NCBI GenBank assembly: GCA_030159075.1
Contig: BROG01000559.1
Coordinates: 358,501-422,500 of the forward strand
Length of the DNA stretch: 64,000 bases
From: Atrina japonica
Taxonomy: Eukaryota; Mollusca; Bivalvia; Pterioida; Pinnidae
Direction of reading: 5' to 3'
Part shown: piece after piece, positions 23,466 through 35,745 of the stretch
Numbering within the stretch: position 1 is the first letter of the stretch
Layout of the letters: the number at the start of each line of letters is the position of its first letter
Made by a program: the position numbers and the translations under genes
The notes under the pieces: model-generated
The model's input: only the letters and a program-made list of their open reading frames with translations
Databases searched by the model: none
What the model was told of the DNA's origin: nothing

Positions 23466-23815
23466 GTTATATGATCGATACGGGGATCTTGTTAAATATT
23501 ACGAAATCCCCTTCTCAGGAATATTAGATTGCTCTACTCTTTACACAGCTATTCCACATGAAAAAAAAGAAATACTTTTTAGCATCATAGACAACTGTTT
23601 TTTTCACTAAAGGTGGTACCCGAAAATTTAAATATCTAGTGATTGGCTGTCAGGATACTTATTTTGTCCAACACCATTCTGAAATACACTGAAGTTGATA
23701 TAAAAACATGCTGGAATTTCTAATAGACAATATATTTGTAATTTTCGGAGACGTGGTCTTTCAAAAAAAACTATCGGCATTCCTATGGGAACCAATCGTG
23801 CCCCTTATAAATAAA
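23466..23815 (+). mobile_element. chimeric Penelope-like fragment (subfamily 1 end joined to subfamily 3 RT)
   Basis: 23470-23530 matches the subfamily 1 end (GATACGGGGATCTTGTTAAA...). It is followed without a gap by the subfamily 3 RT palm start (CTCTACTCTTTACACAGCTA) through GACGTGGTCTTTCAA and ATTCCTATGGGAACCAAT. The copy ends before the YIDD motif and meets an inverted fragment. Confidence 0.75.
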
Positions 23816-23821
23816 TATAAC

Positions 23822-24040
23822 TATGGTAGCTCAAAATCAGTATCGGTTGTTGGTACATCAAAGGAACATAATACGGACATGTGATTTTGAAGGATCTCGT
23901 CCTTTGTAAGTGGGCTACGAGTGTATGTAGGATTACCAGAATTCGTATTAAACCCCATTTCTTCTAATAAACAATTATAGTAATGCGCCTTACAAATAAA
24001 AACTATATTATTTGAGGCTTTGTCAGTAGTCCGAACCACT
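23822..24040 (-). mobile_element. inverted Penelope-like RT fragment
   Basis: Minus-strand frame with ASNNIVFICKAHYYNCLLEE and SFDVPTTDTDFELP. This is the part of subfamily 3 RT that normally precedes the palm (compare 37690-37890). It abuts the plus-strand palm fragment head-on, making a fold-back pair. Confidence 0.8.
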
Positions 24041-24317
24041 GGTCCGATGGTTCAAACCAATGGTTTAGTGGTACAAAGCAATGATAAAGCGGTCTTGTGA
24101 TTTTAAACCAATTATGCGATTAACCGCAGTATATTGACCTTTAAATCACGTGACGACCCATCATCACATATCCATGTATAACAAAAGATCTTCTTTTCAA
24201 TCTTCATCGATAGGTTTTGGAGTATGGATGCAGACATCAAAGACGAATTTAAGGTGGTGCTTGTGTCATTGAGTGCAGAGGAACTAGTCGAAATGATTAG
24301 AATTTAAACAGTAAATC

Positions 24318-24545
24318 CTTCACTCATGGAGATGTCACCAAATGCCAGTGAAGGGCTCAAATTTTGGCCTATGCTCGGCACTTATGGCAATTGAGCAGTG
24401 AGGAATCTTTAACGTGCCGACACCTACTGCGACAAGGGACCTCGGTTTTAACCGCCTCAGTCCGAAGGACAGGAAACCAACCTGCCGCCGACAGGACTCG
24501 AACTCACGACCTTATTAGTCGAGCACGCTACCGACTACCAAGTTT
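24318..24545 (-). mobile_element. SINE family 1
   Basis: Minus-strand body (CACCAAATGCCAGTGAAGGG, TCTTTAACGTGCCGACACCT) and tRNA-like head (GGACTCGAACTCACGACCTT ... GAGCACGCTACCGACTACC). Confidence 0.85.
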
Positions 24546-25240
24546 TAATATTAAGTGGCTGACTGTTGTCCTTGGTGTTGAAACTTAATTGAATCCATAT
24601 GTTATTTATTAGTCATGAATTAAATCATTTTAATGCAACATAATGCTTTTATACTATATATTTTACTCTATCTCAGCATTACATGGATGCGCTCCGTGAT
24701 CGGGTTCAGTGTACAGTGCGTTCGATTTACATGCACGTGAGAATTGCCGGCAAGGGGTTATTTCTTTGGTATCATCCCCCGTTGCCAATAACGGCGAACG
24801 TATTATATCACGTTCACGTGATTACTTGGGGTTATCTCTCTCGGAGGCGAAGTTTCGGTGACATATCCTTATTATCTTTTGTCATGTAACTGCGTTTAAT
24901 TTAATCGTGAATAATTTAACAAACAAGAGGTATACACGTATCATTTTAGTGATGTTATTCAGGTCATATACCCCAACACACATTGATTTATCACGTTACA
25001 AGCAATTGTTGCCTAAAACTGTATACAAAGAGATCTATTGTGATAAAAGATTTATTTTTATTTTACTTGTAGAGAATTTGTTTCAATCCTTAAACACCCT
25101 CATAGTGACTTTCATCATTCTAACAAACCATATTAATCTATAACAAAAATCCAAATCTTATGATATGCTTGTTATTAGTGTTAACTCTTTTCAGCTGCTT
25201 CCATATGATCATTCCTCAATGTAATCTCCATTATAACAAT
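24546..25240. other. no gene seen
   Basis: The patch 24680-24890 is richer in GC than its surroundings, but its open frame has no recognisable motif. Confidence 0.35.
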
Positions 25241-26600
25241 CACTATAAAATCATAAATATAAAAAAATTAAACATTGCATCTCTTCTTCAGGTAGATTAG
25301 GTATAATCTCTTCTTGAATTAAATTATGTATAACATAACATGTATACTCCACCACATCATGATACACCACAATCCTTACATGGGTGAACCGGGATCGAAT
25401 CCAATAATAATCTTATATTTATTACATTTTATCTTTTTTTAATTATGTTTTTTTATTCAATTGGAAAATGTCTAGTTAAAACCCATTTACAGGTGTGCCA
25501 TCGAATGAAAATTCTCATTACAGATCTGAAATCGTGTCGTCGCGATATTTGTTTAATGTGTAACTACACGTTTTAAATAAAAAAAGTTTTAATTTGAATG
25601 TTCTGTTTCAAATTTCGTTTTAAAACACGTTTGTACTTGAATCAATTTCATTTGTTTATGTTAGAACTTGATTTAAAATGTTAAAAGTTGATTTAAACAA
25701 TTTCGAACAGTACTCCACTTTTTAAATTATAGGTGTCTGGTTTTTTAACAGGTGTGTCATCGGATGAGAAAACTCATTAGTGATTGTGATATTTGTTCTA
25801 AATCGAATGACTATCATCTAGATGTAGTTGTAATCTATACAAAAGTAAAAAAAGAAACATTCCAATAAAGAAATTATTTCCTGTCTTTTGTTTCTTTGTC
25901 TGAAGTAAAGACCATTACAAAAATGAATATCATAAGATAAAAAAAGAAACATCCTCCTTCTTGTTACACTCAGAAATTCTTTAGAACCAATGAAATCAGT
26001 TTATTCATGATTTGATTAACATCCAGTCTTTGTAGAGTAATATTAAGGTCTATGATAAAGAGTTCTCTTATAAATTAACAGGATTTTATTATATCTACCA
26101 CTTTTGTGTAAAACAAATCAAAGTATTTAAATATGAAGCAATATGGTGTTATAGAGGTGAAGCAAGGGGACAAATACTCCAAGTTAATTTGCAAAAATTT
26201 CAAACAATTTAAAGTTTGAAATAACCTCCTTTAATGGGTATTATTACATTCATATTAACAAGAAAGGGATAACTATTAGTTCAGCTTTGATTGAATTAGA
26301 AGAACTGGTGAACATTCTTCCAACAATACAGACAACGCTACCACTGTAAGAGGTATGTAATTTCAAGAAAAGTAAATATATAAAGAAATTTATAGATGTT
26401 ATACTTGTTTAATATCTTTCATTAATTCATCAACAACAGTAACAACTTCACATCAGCAACGACAACAACAGCTGCAACATCAACAGCAGGAAGAACAACC
26501 AATGTTCCATCAGTAAACCCAGCAGCAGCAACCATGACAACAACTCTTCCCACCACAACATCAGCAACACAACATAAGGAAGAAGACGAATTTCCACAAT
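25241..26600 (+). repeat. left arm of a 10-kb imperfect inverted repeat
   Basis: The reverse complement of 33880-35560. Matching blocks include TATAATCTCTTCTTGA, GAACCGGGATCGAATCCAAT, TCATCGGATGAGAAAACTCA and CATCTAGATGTAGTTGTAAT, plus the ATCCAGTCTTTGT..GAGTAAT block. The left arm lacks about 240 bp present in the right arm (between about 25370 and the GAACCGGG block). The outer ends are near TATAAAATCATAAATATAAA. It ends in a CAA/CAG-rich stretch (26440-26590) like that of the right arm. Confidence 0.8.
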
Positions 26601-26879
26601 ACCTTTAGCTTTTTTAGCAAACTCGGGATCTTGTAAGTAATTATATTGTATTAAAATGACTAGTTTCACAAATTTTGCAATGGATAAATCCGGATTTATA
26701 TATGATATTAATAGTGATTTTGAATTTTTAACTGTATACATTAGGAAACTTAATTGCGAATGTAATGGTTTTACGGATGCTACATTATTTGTTTAACTCA
26801 TTTTAATTTCAATGTTAAAACATTATTATTCTGATTTATCTTTATATGCTCAATTTGTTTTTTTAATGAGATTTTACAC

Positions 26880-27358
26880 CACAATATTTATAAATTCACA
26901 TGTACATCAGCTTTTAGATTTCAGTTCAGTGTTTAATGAAAGTGGAGAAGAATATAATATAAATGCCATTTAAATTTTTTAATTGAGTTAAATTCTATAT
27001 AAAATTAATTTGAAATCTACAATATCTAGATAAATTACTTTAAAAACAAAATATACATCTCATGTTTTTATTTTATAATGTCCAAAGGCAACAGTATCAC
27101 AGCCATTAGGTAATACATAGCGTTTATCGTCAAAGGGAGATAACTCTAATTTGTTTATTTATAAATCTATAAACAATAACTTCGCATTTTTCCGTATTTC
27201 TCTTTGATATAATCATAATGGAAATTATACATGAGTGTTTAGGATTTATCTAAAATTGAAAATCCAACGTGAATGGTTTTATTTAATAACAATTTGACCT
27301 TTTTATTTCCTACACCAATCAAATCTACGTTGAAAATTTCATATCTATGAAATGATGG
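26880..27358 (+). repeat. dispersed repeat, copy A
   Basis: Near-identical to 30265-30748 in direct orientation (AATATTTATAAATTCACATG ... GAAATGATGG). Part of it (CAACAGTATCACAGCCATTA) recurs inverted at 33300-33425. No coding frame is conserved. Confidence 0.85.
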
Positions 27359-27369
27359 TTACTTACAAT

Positions 27370-29025
27370 ATAGGATTCCCATGTGAGGCCGCATTATGTT
27401 TGGAATTAAAAGGGGTTAGGACCCATAGAGGCCCTAAAAGGGCCAAAAGCACCAAATCTTTGTACATCTTTAAAAATCTTCTCATGAACCAATGATCAGA
27501 TGACTTTCAAATGTTGTATGCATAATTGTAAAATCAATATCTACAAAGTTTGCCAGCGAAATTGAAATCTGTCGATAGACGAGCCACTAGGGGGCGCTTC
27601 AGTAACACATGATTCTATTACAATTTGTATAATAACAAAAAACTGATGCACTTTTTGTATACAAAGATACAAGAAAGTTGTTAGGAATTATCTAGGGATT
27701 ATTTTGGCAAAGTTTCAAGGTCATGGGGTTAAAGGTCACGGTCACAGGCACCTAGTTAAAGAGAAAACTTTTTTGTGAAATTTTCGACATTATTTTACTA
27801 CTTTTCCAGAATTATTGGGCGAATTTAAACTAAACTTGACAGGAAGTATAACTATGTAAAGCTGCATAAAGTTTATGTATGAAAACTGGCTTGGACCAAA
27901 CATGGCTACCATGGCTAAATATAGAACAAATGAGTCAGCAGACATTTTTGATTTAATACATGTATCTCCAAAATTATTAAAGCTAGAAAAAACACACATA
28001 TAAAGTTCTACAAAAATATGGCTGAAATTGCCGAGTCGACTTTTATTGGAATTACTCCCCCCTCTTTAGTGTATTTCTCATGTTTTGGACAGTTTTGTCA
28101 TATTATCTTGAAAAGTATAATAGATGAAATAGATGAAAAAAGCAAAAATATTCAGCAAAAAAGCTCTACAAAAAGTCAATATAGCCGAAATTTTCAGGTC
28201 GACCCTTAAGGGAGTTTTTTCCATTTTTCATGTTTGGGCTGTTTTATCCTATTATTCTGGAGGCTAATTTTAACCAACTTATAGCATCCCCCTGTGAAGC
28301 CGCATAACGTTTGTGAATTAAAATGGCCTAGGACTTTTAGGGGCCCCAAAAAAGGACCAAAACTTAGAACATATTTAGAAATCTTCTTCTCATAAACCAA
28401 TGATTATATGACTTTTAACCTCTGTATGCAATATTGTACAGTCACTATCTACAAAGTTCGCGAACTAAAATCTGTCAATAAACAGTCCAATAGGGTGTTT
28501 TAATAACATAGGGTACAGTTGTATGCAAATGGCTTAATAACTGAAAGCTGATGGACTGACTGTATACAAAGATATACGCCCAAAAAAAGGATAAAAAAGG
28601 AATAAAACTTGAACATCTATTACATTTTATATTCATGATTTTAAAGTCAATATCTACAAAGTTTTAAATGATATCTGTCCATTAATGGGCCACTAGGCGG
28701 TACTGCAGTAACATAAGGTACAATTTCATAGAAATGGCATAATAACAAAAATTGATTTACCTTTTGTACAAAAATATATATGATAAAGATGTTTGGAATT
28801 ATCTAATAATATTTTGACAAAATTTCAAGGTCAAAGGTCAAGATGACCGACACCTAATTGAACAGACATTTTCTCAAGAACCAGGGGACTAATTTGAACC
28901 AAACTGACAAGGAAGTTCTCCACATGAAGCTTCATGTTTGCAGATAGGGGTCCTAGAAGGAGTAACGTTTTGGTTTTATTTTACTCAGGTGACCGTTAAG
29001 GCCCATAGGGCCTCTTGATGTATGA
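27370..29025 (-). repeat. degenerate tandem-type repeat ending in the GACCGTTAAGGCCC motif
   Basis: Several diverged units with the same phrases (CATGTGAGGCCGCATT, CATCTGATCATTGG-like, CTAGGGGGCGC, TGACCTTTGACC-like) and the end motif CAGGTGACCGTTAAGGCCCA. The same family, in the other orientation, fills 41440-42495 and 43560-45260. Open frames inside are accidental. Confidence 0.6.
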
Positions 29026-29149
29026 ATTCTTCGATTATCTTTCCTTGTATTCACTATGATGCATTCATTGTATGTGTTGCATCTGTATATAAGTGTTTTT
29101 GTGCAAAAAAAATTTAAAATATTTTCATATGATATTGAGAATATTATTA

Positions 29150-30250
29150 AGAATATTACTAATCCTGCAGTACTTGTAAATGTATGCAGAACACCAGTCC
29201 ATGATAAGAAGTAATGATAAAATCATGATTCCAAGATTTAATTATCTATTCAGCTGTAATTTTTACTTTCATTTATCATTTCAAACAAGATGACATAGAA
29301 CTGGTTCGACTTAGCAATAATAATAATATATATTATTATTATTATTATTTACATATGATTATATGATTCTAGCAAAATAAATAGGACCTTGGCTAGGTAG
29401 CAGTATTTTACATTTTCTTTTATTCTTTTTTTTCATTTGTTTTACTACCTGCTGTCTTATTTATCGCCATTCATTCCGATATATATTTACAATGATAATT
29501 TCATAAATCACTTACGGCCATTGAGCAGTGAGGGATCTTTAACGTGCCGACACCTACTGTGACACGGGACCTCGGTTTTTACTGTCTCATCCAACAGACA
29601 GGAAACCTGCCGCTGGCTGGACTCAAACTCACGACCTCACGACCAAGAGTCGAGTGTGCTACCGACTGAGCCAGGCCGGCTCATGTATTTGTTATGGACG
29701 GGGTAGTACTTAATCATTTATATGCAATATCAATAAGTAAAATGAATATTGAGAAAAAAAAGATAAAAATAAACTACACATGCAGATATACGTACACATT
29801 ACATTTATTCTTGTCGTTTACCATCAAAGTGAGACAGTCCATAGCACGGTCAAAAAATTTTAGTACTTCATGTAAAGCTGATGATTCTCTGTATAAGTAA
29901 AAAAAAAACCACTATTGGCATAATTTAAACAACAATTAAACAAAAATCAGACTTTGTGAAACTGAAATTGAGTACATATAAAAGAACCGTTTCTAAATTC
30001 CACCATTAAACTATTTATCTCGTTTCAACAAAACATAAAATTATTTACATAATTACAATCCATACCATGTGTCCTGTGTTTTGTTTCGCATAGAAGCTGT
30101 AAACTGTACACAAATTTATTGTGTTCAACTTGAATGTTACTCTACTTAGGTTTCACCGTCTGTGTTTATCCTTGTAAATCACTGTATCCAGTTGTAACCC
30201 ACGGTGCTCAGGGTAGATTCACCCACGTTTTTATTCATAGTACATATTAT
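29150..30250 (+). repeat. segment duplicated at 46.1-47.7 kb
   Basis: 29153-29315 matches 46095-46275 in inverted orientation, while 29325-29505 and 29680-30220 match 46790-46985 and 47250-47700 in direct orientation. Both copies hold a family-1 SINE at the same junction (before TATTTGTTATGGACGGGGTA), so the SINE predates the duplication. Confidence 0.8.
29510..29690 (-). mobile_element. SINE family 1 (5' two thirds)
   Basis: Minus-strand copy with a well-kept tRNA-like head (ACGACCAAGAGTCGAGTGTG, CTACCGACTGAGCCAGG) and the body up to CTTACGGCCATTGAGCAG. The tail part is missing. Confidence 0.8.
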
Positions 30251-30264
30251 TCAATGATTCTTGA

Positions 30265-30748
30265 CACAACAATATTTATAAATTCACATGTACATCAGAT
30301 TTTAGATTTCAGTTCAGTGTTTAATGAAAGATGAGAAGAATATAATGTAAATGTCATTCAAAATTTTTAATTGTGTTAAATTCTATATACAATTAATTTG
30401 AAATCTACAATATCTAGATAAATTACTTTAAAAACAAGCTATACGTCCCATGTTTTTATTTTATAATCTCCAAAGGCAACAGTATCACAGCCATTAGGTA
30501 ATACATAGCGTTTATCGTCAAAGGGAGATAACTCTAATTTGCTTATCGTATAAATCTATAAAAATAACTTTGCATTATTTCCGTATTTCTCTTTGATATA
30601 ATCATAATGGAAATTATACATGAGTGTTTAGGATTTATCTAAAATTGAAAATCCAACGTAAATGGTTTTATTTAATAACAATTTGACCTTTTTATTTTCT
30701 ACACCAATCTAGTCTACGTTGAAAATTTCAAATCTATGAAATGATGGT
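30265..30748 (+). repeat. dispersed repeat, copy B
   Basis: Direct copy of 26880-27358 with few substitutions. Confidence 0.85.
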
Positions 30749-30882
30749 TTTGCTACAAGTTTTTTAAGTTCTTTTCTTTTTATATCAATTTTATGTCTTT
30801 GTGTTTAAGATTATTCGGAAAGCTTTTTCCACAGATGGAATTATTCTTAGTTTAAAATAATCTTTTTCGAATTCGTATTTAA

Positions 30883-31332
30883 TCATCTAATAAGACAATA
30901 ATGTGTTTTATCACCCTGTTGTAGGTAAAGCAAATGTACAGCACGTCTTGCCTGACGTATCTTTGCTACATACAGTTGAAAAATTTCTTCTTTTTTTTCA
31001 TAACCAAATGCATTACATGTAGTAGAAATATCATTTTGTTTTTCAAATTTGTTATTTTGCGCACGATAACGTACACCCGTCATGTCTAATTCGTGTTCAA
31101 ATTTCTTATAGTTACTTACAAGTTCTGGAAAACTTATACCCGCCATGTTTAATTCGTGTTCAAATTTCTTATCGTTACTTACAAGTTCTGGAAAACTTAT
31201 ACCCGTCATGTCTAATTCGTATTCAAATTTCTTATAGTTACCTACAAGTTCTGGAAAACCGGTTGATGGATCCAGCGGATGAAGAGATGCCAAAACCGAC
31301 CATACAAAACACTTGTGATCATCATTGTTCAT
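30883..31332 (-). pseudogene. Polinton-type polymerase ORF, N-terminal domain fragment
   Basis: The minus-strand frame starts MNNDDHKCFVWSVLASLHP and ends QGDKTHYCLI. These phrases are typical of the region N-terminal to the B-family polymerase in long Maverick/Polinton ORFs of invertebrates. Normally one copy of the GISFPELVSN...KFE segment follows. Here it is present three times in tandem (21 residues, 63 bp per unit, about 31085-31270), an expansion not expected in the family. No polymerase catalytic motifs follow downstream (below 30883). The fragment is a relic of a second, older Polinton-type element. Confidence 0.65.
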
Positions 31333-31353
31333 AACATTTACAATTGTACTGTA

Positions 31354-31985
31354 TTATACCGTGCAAATATCTTTGGTGTAGGTGCGTGTGATGATCCTGA
31401 TAATGGTAAGTAGTGTTAAGCACTTATTTCTAATTTCACTATTCTTGTTAATGTCCATCCAGATCCATCCGTAGGTAGTCCTCAAACACTTTTCAAATAT
31501 TTTTTGAAAAGCCGCATTAATTTCATGTAATGAAAATGCTTTCGCTAGGTAAAAGAATGTTCGTTTTACTTCGAAAATGTGGCCATGCATTCTGTTTATT
31601 CCCATCCTTGTCGGTTTTTTCAAGTTCTACGGAAACACACATATACCATTTGATTCAGTTTAAGGATTTGTTTCTATGAGTCTTAATAAATCCATATCAT
31701 CATCATCGTTTGGATATACGTTTCTAATATTGGCTAATCCATTTAAACTGCTTTCATCAATGTATCTATGTCTAGTGTAGGGTTCTTGAATCACCCCACC
31801 TTCTTGTTCAGTTACAGGTGAGACGAGTTCTGTAACTAGAGTATATATTTCAGGAGGTTGTAGTTGCAAAGGTTCCAACACTAGGGAATAAACACGTGAA
31901 GGTCCTGCCAACATAGACTGACTACGTATGGGAATCGACGTAGATGTTTGAATATGTGAAGGTTCAGCCATTGAAGAGAGTGGGC
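31354..31985 (-). pseudogene. upstream remnants of the same Polinton-type ORF
   Basis: Two minus-strand pieces. 31985-31660 starts MAEPSHIQTS and holds HRYIDESSLNGLANIRNVYP. 31623-31354 holds KRTFFYLAKAFSLHEINAA and the LRTTYGWIWMDINK phrase that precedes the NDD-KCF domain in the long ORF. They lie in the right order and orientation before the 30883-31332 piece and are separated by stops and frameshifts. Confidence 0.5.
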
Positions 31986-31987
31986 TC

Positions 31988-32145
31988 ATTGCGGGTGTGA
32001 CGGGTCGACAGGGGATGCTTACTCTTCCATGGCACCTGATCCCACCTCTTGGTTTCCAGAGGTCCCTGTTTGTCCATTTTTGACGGATTTGTATCTGTGT
32101 CATGGGCATCCTAAAGATTTATACTTTGGTATCTTAGATGTTTTA
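31988..32145 (+). mobile_element. Penelope-like 3' tail fragment
   Basis: GGGTCGACAGGGGATGCTTA, CATGGCACCTGATCCCACCT, GAGGTCCCTGTTTGTCC and TTTGGTATCTTAGATG match the 3' end at 39110-39260. Confidence 0.8.
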
Positions 32146-32164
32146 TGTATTCTTCACACCTAAT

Positions 32165-33075
32165 CAGGTTATGCCGAAATGATTGGGGAATGTTCCGTCA
32201 TATGCACAATAAAGAACGACACAGAGCGTTCAGCGTAGCTGTGGGATTTAGCTCTTGACGTACACGTCGTTCCATTTCATCCCAAAAATATAGGCGATAA
32301 ATCCGGTGACATCGAACGCTAGGGTAGCACACTCAAGTTCTGCTGCTTTTGGTAGTCACTAACAATGCGTGCGGTGTGCGGTCGTTGGTTGTCCTGCTGC
32401 AGAATGACGTTAAGCTGGTTGTTGTGCATGAATGGTATAACATGCTGACGCTATCTCGTATCGGTAGCGTACGCCGGTAAAATTGCCCTCCAATAACACC
32501 AAAGGGGTGGTTCCATGTGTTATAATTCCACCCAAAACCGTAACCCTCCCTCCGCCGAATTGGCGGCGCTAAATAACGCAGGCGTCAATATAATGTTCTT
32601 CTGCACGACGGTAAGCCCGAATACGACCTTCACTGCTAGATGACATCTCGACTCGTTTGTACACAGAAAAGTAAACAGCCTTACTCTGTTATTGAAATGA
32701 CGCTGTCTCCTACACCACACTATCTTCGGAACACGGTGACGCCGGAGCAGAACAGGACGGATAGCAGGACGTCGAGGATGGATGTTGGTCTCCCGCAGTC
32801 TGTTTCTTACGTACGAGGACTTATCCGTCGATGCCCCGGGATAATTCTAGCAGTCAAAGAAGCCGATTGGAATCGATTACGCAAATGCGTCACATGCGGA
32901 CGACCTGATCGTGGGCTGTCCCGAACGGTGCCATTTTGCTGATATCGTCTCCATAAAGCATTTACAGTATTTATATGAACTCTAAACTACCTAGCCACAT
33001 TGCTTTGAGACATCCAAGCTTCCAGCAACCAAATATCACGCAAACGATCATTTTCAGTCATGCGAGGCATTTCTC
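32165..33075 (-). pseudogene. Tc1/mariner-superfamily transposase relic
   Basis: Reading the minus strand from an ATG near 33072: an N-terminal HTH region (MTENDRLRDIWLLEA; NTVNALWRRYQQNGTV; SGRPHVTHLRNRF), then HRRISPRTVRNRLRE-like sequence, WCRRQRHFNN, CTNESR at the first catalytic Asp region (Asp replaced by Asn), QQDNQRPHTARI at the second Asp, and DEMERRVRQELNP near the C terminus. This is the order of Tc1-like DD34E transposases. An in-frame TAG and several frameshifts inactivate it. I could not identify terminal inverted repeats with confidence. Confidence 0.8.
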
Positions 33076-33880
33076 AATCAAAATTTTATACCAAAAACCA
33101 AGTTTTGTTTTCTGTTTCACTGAATACTGTCAATGAATGCGAGAAATTCTTATCGACTACTAACCAGGTGTCGCTTAGCCAAGGACATTAACCCCACAAA
33201 CAATTAATGTGACCTGAGACATGAAATGTGAATGAATTGTTTGTTTGAAAGGAAAACACAAATGAATCAGATGCAATCAATCAGAAGTGATTAACACTAG
33301 TTATACATTTATAAAATAAACAAATTAGGGTTATCTCCCTTTGATGATAAACGTTACGTATTACCTAATGGCTGTGATACTATTGACTTAGGTCATTATA
33401 AAATAAAAAACATGAATTATATAATACATCCTTTTACATTTATTTGTTGATTTACAAAGCTTTATTGATTTGATTTGAATTATATAAAACTTATTTTACT
33501 TATTTACAATCTGTCTTTATTATTATTAACCATCTCTTGTGCACAGCATGTGTATAGCAATCTCGAGATCTTGTATCCTGTATAGTCTACTTTTTAAAAT
33601 ATAAGGTATGGTTTATCTGTATTTTGTTATGGGTGCAAAACAGATGGTTAAGCTCCCAAAATATCAACTTTTCTAAAGAAAAATTCAGCATCTAATGGTA
33701 ACTTTGGTGACATATTTGTAACATTTTTGATAAAATGAAAGGGATAGGCAGTTTTTAGATTTCCTATGCCGCTATATATAAATATAATTATTCTATTGTG
33801 GTTATTAAAAGATTCAAAAGAATTTTTCCTTCTTATAAAACAATTTTCTAGATTTATTCATTACAAAATTTAATTAACTT
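33076..33880. other. AT-rich DNA with part of a dispersed repeat
   Basis: 33300-33425 is an inverted copy of the middle of the 26880/30265 repeat (TTATCTCCCTTTGATGATAA, ACCTAATGGCTGTGATAC). The remainder shows no gene. Confidence 0.5.
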
Positions 33881-35560
33881 TTGTACTAATTTTGTTGCTG
33901 CTGTTGATGGGCTTGATGTTGCTTATAATGATGGGCTTGTTGTTGCTGCTGTTGATAGGGTTGTTGCTGCTGCTGATAATGATGATAGATTTGTTGTTGC
34001 TTATGTTGATGGGGTTGTTGTTGTTGCTTATGTTGATGGGGTTGTTGTTGTTGCTTCTGTTGATGGGCTTGATGTTGCTTATAATGATGGGCTTGTTGTT
34101 GCTGCTGTTGATAGGGTTGTTGCTGCTGCTGATAATGATGATAGATTTGTTGTTGCTTATGTTGATGGGGTTGTTGTTGTTGCTTATGTTGATGGGGTTG
34201 TTGTTGATGCTGTTGATTGGGTTGTTGCTGCTGATGATGATGATGGGCTTGTTGTTGCTGCTGTTGATGGGGTTGTTGCTGCCTTTTAATGGGTTTGTTG
34301 TTGTTGATACTGTTGATGGGGGATGTTGTTGCTGCTGCTGATGATGATGGGCTTGTTGTTGCTGCTGTTGATGAGGTTGTTGCTGCTGATACTATTGATG
34401 GGATTGTTGTTCCTGTTGTCGATTGGATGTCTCCCCAATTTTCACCTCAATCACACCATACTGCTCCTTATTTTCGTTCATTTTTGGCGCAAAGTGGTGG
34501 ATATAATAACATTTCTCCAATTTATAAGAGAATTCATTACCATAGACAACATTACTCCACAAAGACTGGATATTAATTAAATCATGAATAAACTGTTGTC
34601 ATTGGTTGTACAGAATTTCTGAGTGTAAAAAAGGAGATTTCTTTTTTTATCTTATAATATTCATTTTCGTAATGGTTTTTACTTCAAACAAAGAAACAAA
34701 AGACAGGAAATAATTTCTTTGTTGGAATACTGTTTCTTTTTTTTCTTTTGTATAGATTACAACTACATCTAGATGATAATCATTCGATTTAGAACAAATA
34801 TCACAACGGCACGATTCCAATCCTCCAATATCACTAATGAGTTTTCTCATCCGATGACATACCTGTTAAAAAACCACACAACTATAATTTTAGAAAATGC
34901 AACTTTTAACATCAACAAATGAAGATGATTCAAGTACAAACATGTTTTAACACGACATTTCAAACAAAACATTCAAAATAAAACTATTCGATTTAGAAAG
35001 TATGGTTACATTAATTATTATACAAATATCACAATAACACGATTTCAGATCTGTAATGGGATTTTTCATTCCATGATACATATGTTAAAGTGTTTTAACC
35101 AGAGATTTTCCAATTGAATAAAAAAGATAATTAAAAAAAGATAAAATGTAATAAATATAAGATTTTTATTGGATTCGATCCCGGTTCATCCATGTAAGAC
35201 TCCACGACGCTACCCATTACATGTTTGTAATTCAATGTAATTATGGTAGTGTTAATAGTAATTTATTTTATTTCAAGCGTTATTTATTTAAAAGATTACA
35301 GTTTAACTGACAATTAAATCTAATGTATATATTTAAAAATGATTCTTTATATAAAATATAGGACTAAAAGCTATATCTCAACTTATTTTGTAATGATACT
35401 ATTAACCTATGGGGTGTGATTTGTATTAGCTACATTGGTAACACGATGTGGAATTGTGGGGTACCACGATATGGGGGTGTATACATCTTATGTTATACAT
35501 AATCTAACTCAAGAAGAGATTATACATTTTTTTATATTTGTGATTTTATATTGATTTTTA
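33880..35560 (-). repeat. right arm of the 10-kb imperfect inverted repeat
   Basis: Reverse complement of 25241-26600 with the block order kept. The fragment on the minus strand at about 34580-34430 reads FSYKLEK..YIHHFAP and then Gln-rich sequence, so the arm may contain the end of a decayed gene. No family is recognised. Confidence 0.8.
33885..34425. repeat. TTG/CTG-rich minisatellite
   Basis: Units of 24-27 bp built of TTGTTGTTGCTG and TTGATGGGG. A larger block beginning GATGTTGCTTATAATGATGG at 33915 restarts at 34071 (period 156 bp). The strand read in reverse encodes poly-Gln/His. The long Leu/Met frame on the plus strand is an artefact of the repeat. Confidence 0.85.
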
Positions 35561-35745
35561 GAGTGGATTCTTATTATTTTTTGTTTTGATATTAATTTTA
35601 TTATTAAATCGAAATACAATGTTTATATATATATTTATCCATATGTGTGTGTGATTATATATTGTTTTCAGATATATATTTTTTGATGAACAAAATTTTT
35701 CTTTGTTCTTTTTTCGTGCAATACATGTGCTTGAAACAGATTTCA

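Noticed and set aside
29860..29890. Further hammerhead cores at CTGATGA (also 47460 and 51975)
   Set aside because: No downstream GAAA and no complementary stem I around these sites.
33892..34341. Leu/Met-rich 149-residue frame
   Set aside because: It is a direct consequence of the TTG/CTG minisatellite and has no non-repetitive part.
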